Positions 7,588 to 8,643 of a DNA stretch of 8,643 nucleotides are shown here, piece by piece. Origin of the DNA: Polaromonas sp. (GTDB taxonomy: Bacteria; Pseudomonadota; Gammaproteobacteria; Burkholderiales; Burkholderiaceae_C); contig JAHFQQ010000006.1 of assembly GCA_023259235.1 (NCBI GenBank), positions 1 to 8,643 on the forward strand, in the 5' to 3' direction. Both the position numbers and the translations under genes were made by a program. Numbering within the stretch: the stretch's first letter is position 1; the number at the start of each line of letters is the position of its first letter. The notes below the pieces were generated by a model. It worked only from the letters and a program-made list of their open reading frames with translations, made no database searches and was not told the DNA's origin.

Positions 7588-7625
7588 CGATGCCGAAACC
7601 AAAAGAGTATCAAAGCGGGAATTCA

Positions 7626-8129
7626 ATGAATTACGTACAGACTCTTACGCGCTACAAGGCCTGGGCCGACGATCTGTTCCTGTCCGCAGTCTCAAAGCTG
7701 CCGGCTTCGGAACTTGCGGCCCCGCGCCCCATCGTTTTCGGCAGCCTCATTCGAACACTGAACCATTCCTATGCAATGGATTACGTGTGGCAATCTCATT
7801 TGCTGGGCAAACCCCACGGACTAACCACGCGCAATCCTGAGCATTGCCCGGAAATCCAGGAACTGGCGACCGCTCAACGCAAGATGGACAACTGGTACGT
7901 CGCTTACGCCGATTCGATATCGGATCTGGAACTGGGCAGAACCGTTGAGTTCGAGTTCATTGGCGGCGGTCGCGGAGCCCTGTCTCGCAGCAACATCCTG
8001 CTGCACGTCGTCAATCACACCACCTACCACCGCGGCCAAGCCGCGGACATCTTGTACCAGCTTGATGTGGTTCCGCCCACAACCGACCTTCCCGTCTTCC
8101 TTGGCGGGCAGCCGGTTGACGGATATTGA
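7626..8129 (+). CDS. DinB-fold putative metal-dependent enzyme
   Basis: A 167-residue protein of the DinB/YfiT-like four-helix-bundle superfamily, about the usual length. It begins MNYVQTLTRYKAWADDLF, the family's typical first helix. The likely metal triad is present: H47 in TLNHSYAMDYVWQ, and H131 and H135 in HVVNHTTYHRGQ, with the characteristic HRGQ following. Family knowledge: members bind a divalent metal, and some act in thiol-dependent transfer or isomerisation reactions, but most have no assigned substrate; the name comes from a DNA-damage-induced Bacillus gene and does not imply DNA repair. The ATG at 7626 is chosen because GGGA at 7617-7620 lies 5 nt upstream and the family N-terminus begins there; upstream in-frame codons add an unrelated basic leader. 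It is 207 nt from the porin and convergent with murB, so it looks like a single-gene unit. No damage-inducible (LexA) operator is seen upstream. Confidence 0.87.
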   Translation: MNYVQTLTRYKAWADDLFLSAVSKLPASELAAPRPIVFGSLIRTLNHSYAMDYVWQSHLLGKPHGLTTRNPEHCPEIQELATAQRKMDNWYVAYADSISDLELGRTVEFEFIGGGRGALSRSNILLHVVNHTTYHRGQAADILYQLDVVPPTTDLPVFLGGQPVDGY

Positions 8130-8241
8130 ACAGTTTTTGAATCTGCATGCATCAAATCGGCCTCCAACCCTTTAGACACATGTGTTTACAGCTATCATAT
8201 AAATAGCGCTAGAGAGGCCGGTGCAAGGCTCGCCAGGCCAC
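8130..8241. other. AT-rich, palindrome-containing spacer between convergent dinB-family gene and murB
   Basis: No gene is seen in these 112 nt. Symmetric elements are TGCATGCA (8144-8151), ACACATGTGT (8176-8185), GCTATCATATAAATAGC (8191-8207, 5-bp arms with a 7-nt loop) and TAGCGCTA (8204-8211). Because the flanking genes converge, a bidirectional transcription stop is expected here, but none of the hairpins is GC-rich or followed by a T-run in either direction. TAGACA (8173-8178) and TATAAA (8198-8203) look like promoter hexamers, but the 19-nt spacing is poor and no + strand gene follows. Confidence 0.5.
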
Positions 8242-8643
8242 TCAAACCACCACCGGCTCTGGCTCCAGCCGGATGCCAAAGCGCTCGTAGACACTGGTCT
8301 GAATCGCCTTGGCCAGTGTCATCACTTCGCCGCCGGTGACCGGGTTGCTGGCGCCGCCGCGGTTGACCAGCACCAGCGCCTGCTTGTCATAAACGCCCGC
8401 GTTGCCCACGGATTTGCCCTTCCAGCCGCAGGCGTCGATCAGCCAGCCGGCTGCGAGCTTGACCGAGCCGTCGGCCAGAAGGTAGTGCACGATTTTCGGG
8501 TCACGCTGGATGATGTCGGCGCATTGCTCGGGCGAGACGGTCGGGTTCTTGAAGAAGCTGCCGGCGTTGCCGATGACGGCCGGGTCGGGCAGCTTGGCCC
8601 GCCGGATGTCGCAAATCCACTCATAAATCTGTAGCGCATCAGG
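8242..8643 (-). CDS. murB: UDP-N-acetylenolpyruvoylglucosamine reductase MurB, C-terminal part, truncated by window edge
   Basis: The 133 C-terminal residues are visible and the frame is open to the right edge; the GTG-type start at 8490 is internal. MurB is the cytosolic FAD enzyme that reduces UDP-GlcNAc-enolpyruvate to UDP-MurNAc with NADPH, the second committed step of peptidoglycan precursor synthesis. The visible fragment contains GNAGSFFKNP, whose Ser (residue 29 here) matches catalytic Ser229 of E. coli MurB; then KLAAGWLIDACGWKGK and KQALVLVN; and near the end LEPE (126-129), whose second Glu matches catalytic Glu325. The FAD-binding domain lies outside the window. The frame is intact with no sign of decay. 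It lies on the opposite strand to everything else, and its codons look more GC-rich than its neighbours (by eye, not calculated). The C-terminal wording resembles Burkholderiales MurB. Confidence 0.95.
   Translation of the reverse strand, partial: PDALQIYEWICDIRRAKLPDPAVIGNAGSFFKNPTVSPEQCADIIQRDPKIVHYLLADGSVKLAAGWLIDACGWKGKSVGNAGVYDKQALVLVNRGGASNPVTGGEVMTLAKAIQTSVYERFGIRLEPEPVVV

Noticed and set aside
7383..7613. Minus-strand 76-residue open frame downstream of the porin
   Set aside because: It overlaps the porin end and the repeat-rich gap. No family is recognised, and it reads like translated non-coding repeat DNA.
8173..8203. Promoter from TAGACA and TATAAA
   Set aside because: The spacer is 19 nt and it would fire into the 3' end of the convergent murB gene, so it is more likely chance in an AT-rich patch.
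8221..8634. Plus-strand 137-residue frame over murB
   Set aside because: It is the antisense shadow of the murB C-terminus, whose catalytic motifs are clear on the minus strand.

Overview
The window looks like chromosomal or genomic-island DNA from a Gram-negative bacterium, most likely a betaproteobacterium of the Burkholderiales. The main reasons are the tripartite RND efflux system, two outer-membrane proteins, and a MurB C-terminus whose wording resembles Burkholderiales (Comamonadaceae-like) MurB. The family placement is an impression from memory, not a search result.

Layout. Positions 2-5688 hold a tightly packed efflux operon on the + strand. It contains the 3' part of a periplasmic adaptor (membrane fusion protein), a complete 1061-residue heavy-metal-type RND permease, and a complete NodT-type outer-membrane lipoprotein channel. 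The adaptor and permease are 3 nt apart and the permease and channel overlap by 4 nt (ATGA), so the three are probably co-transcribed and translationally coupled. Together they would span both membranes and export metal cations. Residues in transmembrane helix 4 and in the periplasmic domain favour divalent cations (CzcA-like) over Cu(I)/Ag(I) (CusA-like).

A 332-nt gene-free stretch follows (5689-6020). It contains two overlapping perfect palindromic elements built from CATCAA/TTGATG half-sites and a weak promoter candidate. Next is a complete OprB-type carbohydrate porin with a clear signal peptide (6021-7418).

The 7419-7625 gap contains degenerate direct repeats that could be a worn insertion-sequence end, and a short stretch resembling the anticodon arm of tRNA-Arg(UCU). 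A complete DinB-fold protein with its putative metal-binding histidine triad follows (7626-8129). It converges on the 3' end of murB, a core peptidoglycan gene on the - strand that runs off the right edge. The 112-nt convergent spacer is AT-rich and palindromic. GC content appears to rise going into murB, which may mark an accessory/core boundary.

I did not find a convincing undescribed system. The best leads are the nested palindromes before the porin, the metal-specificity residues of the pump, and the possible mobile-element scars on either side of the porin/dinB segment. No regulator gene, complete RNA gene, CRISPR array or intact insertion sequence is visible.
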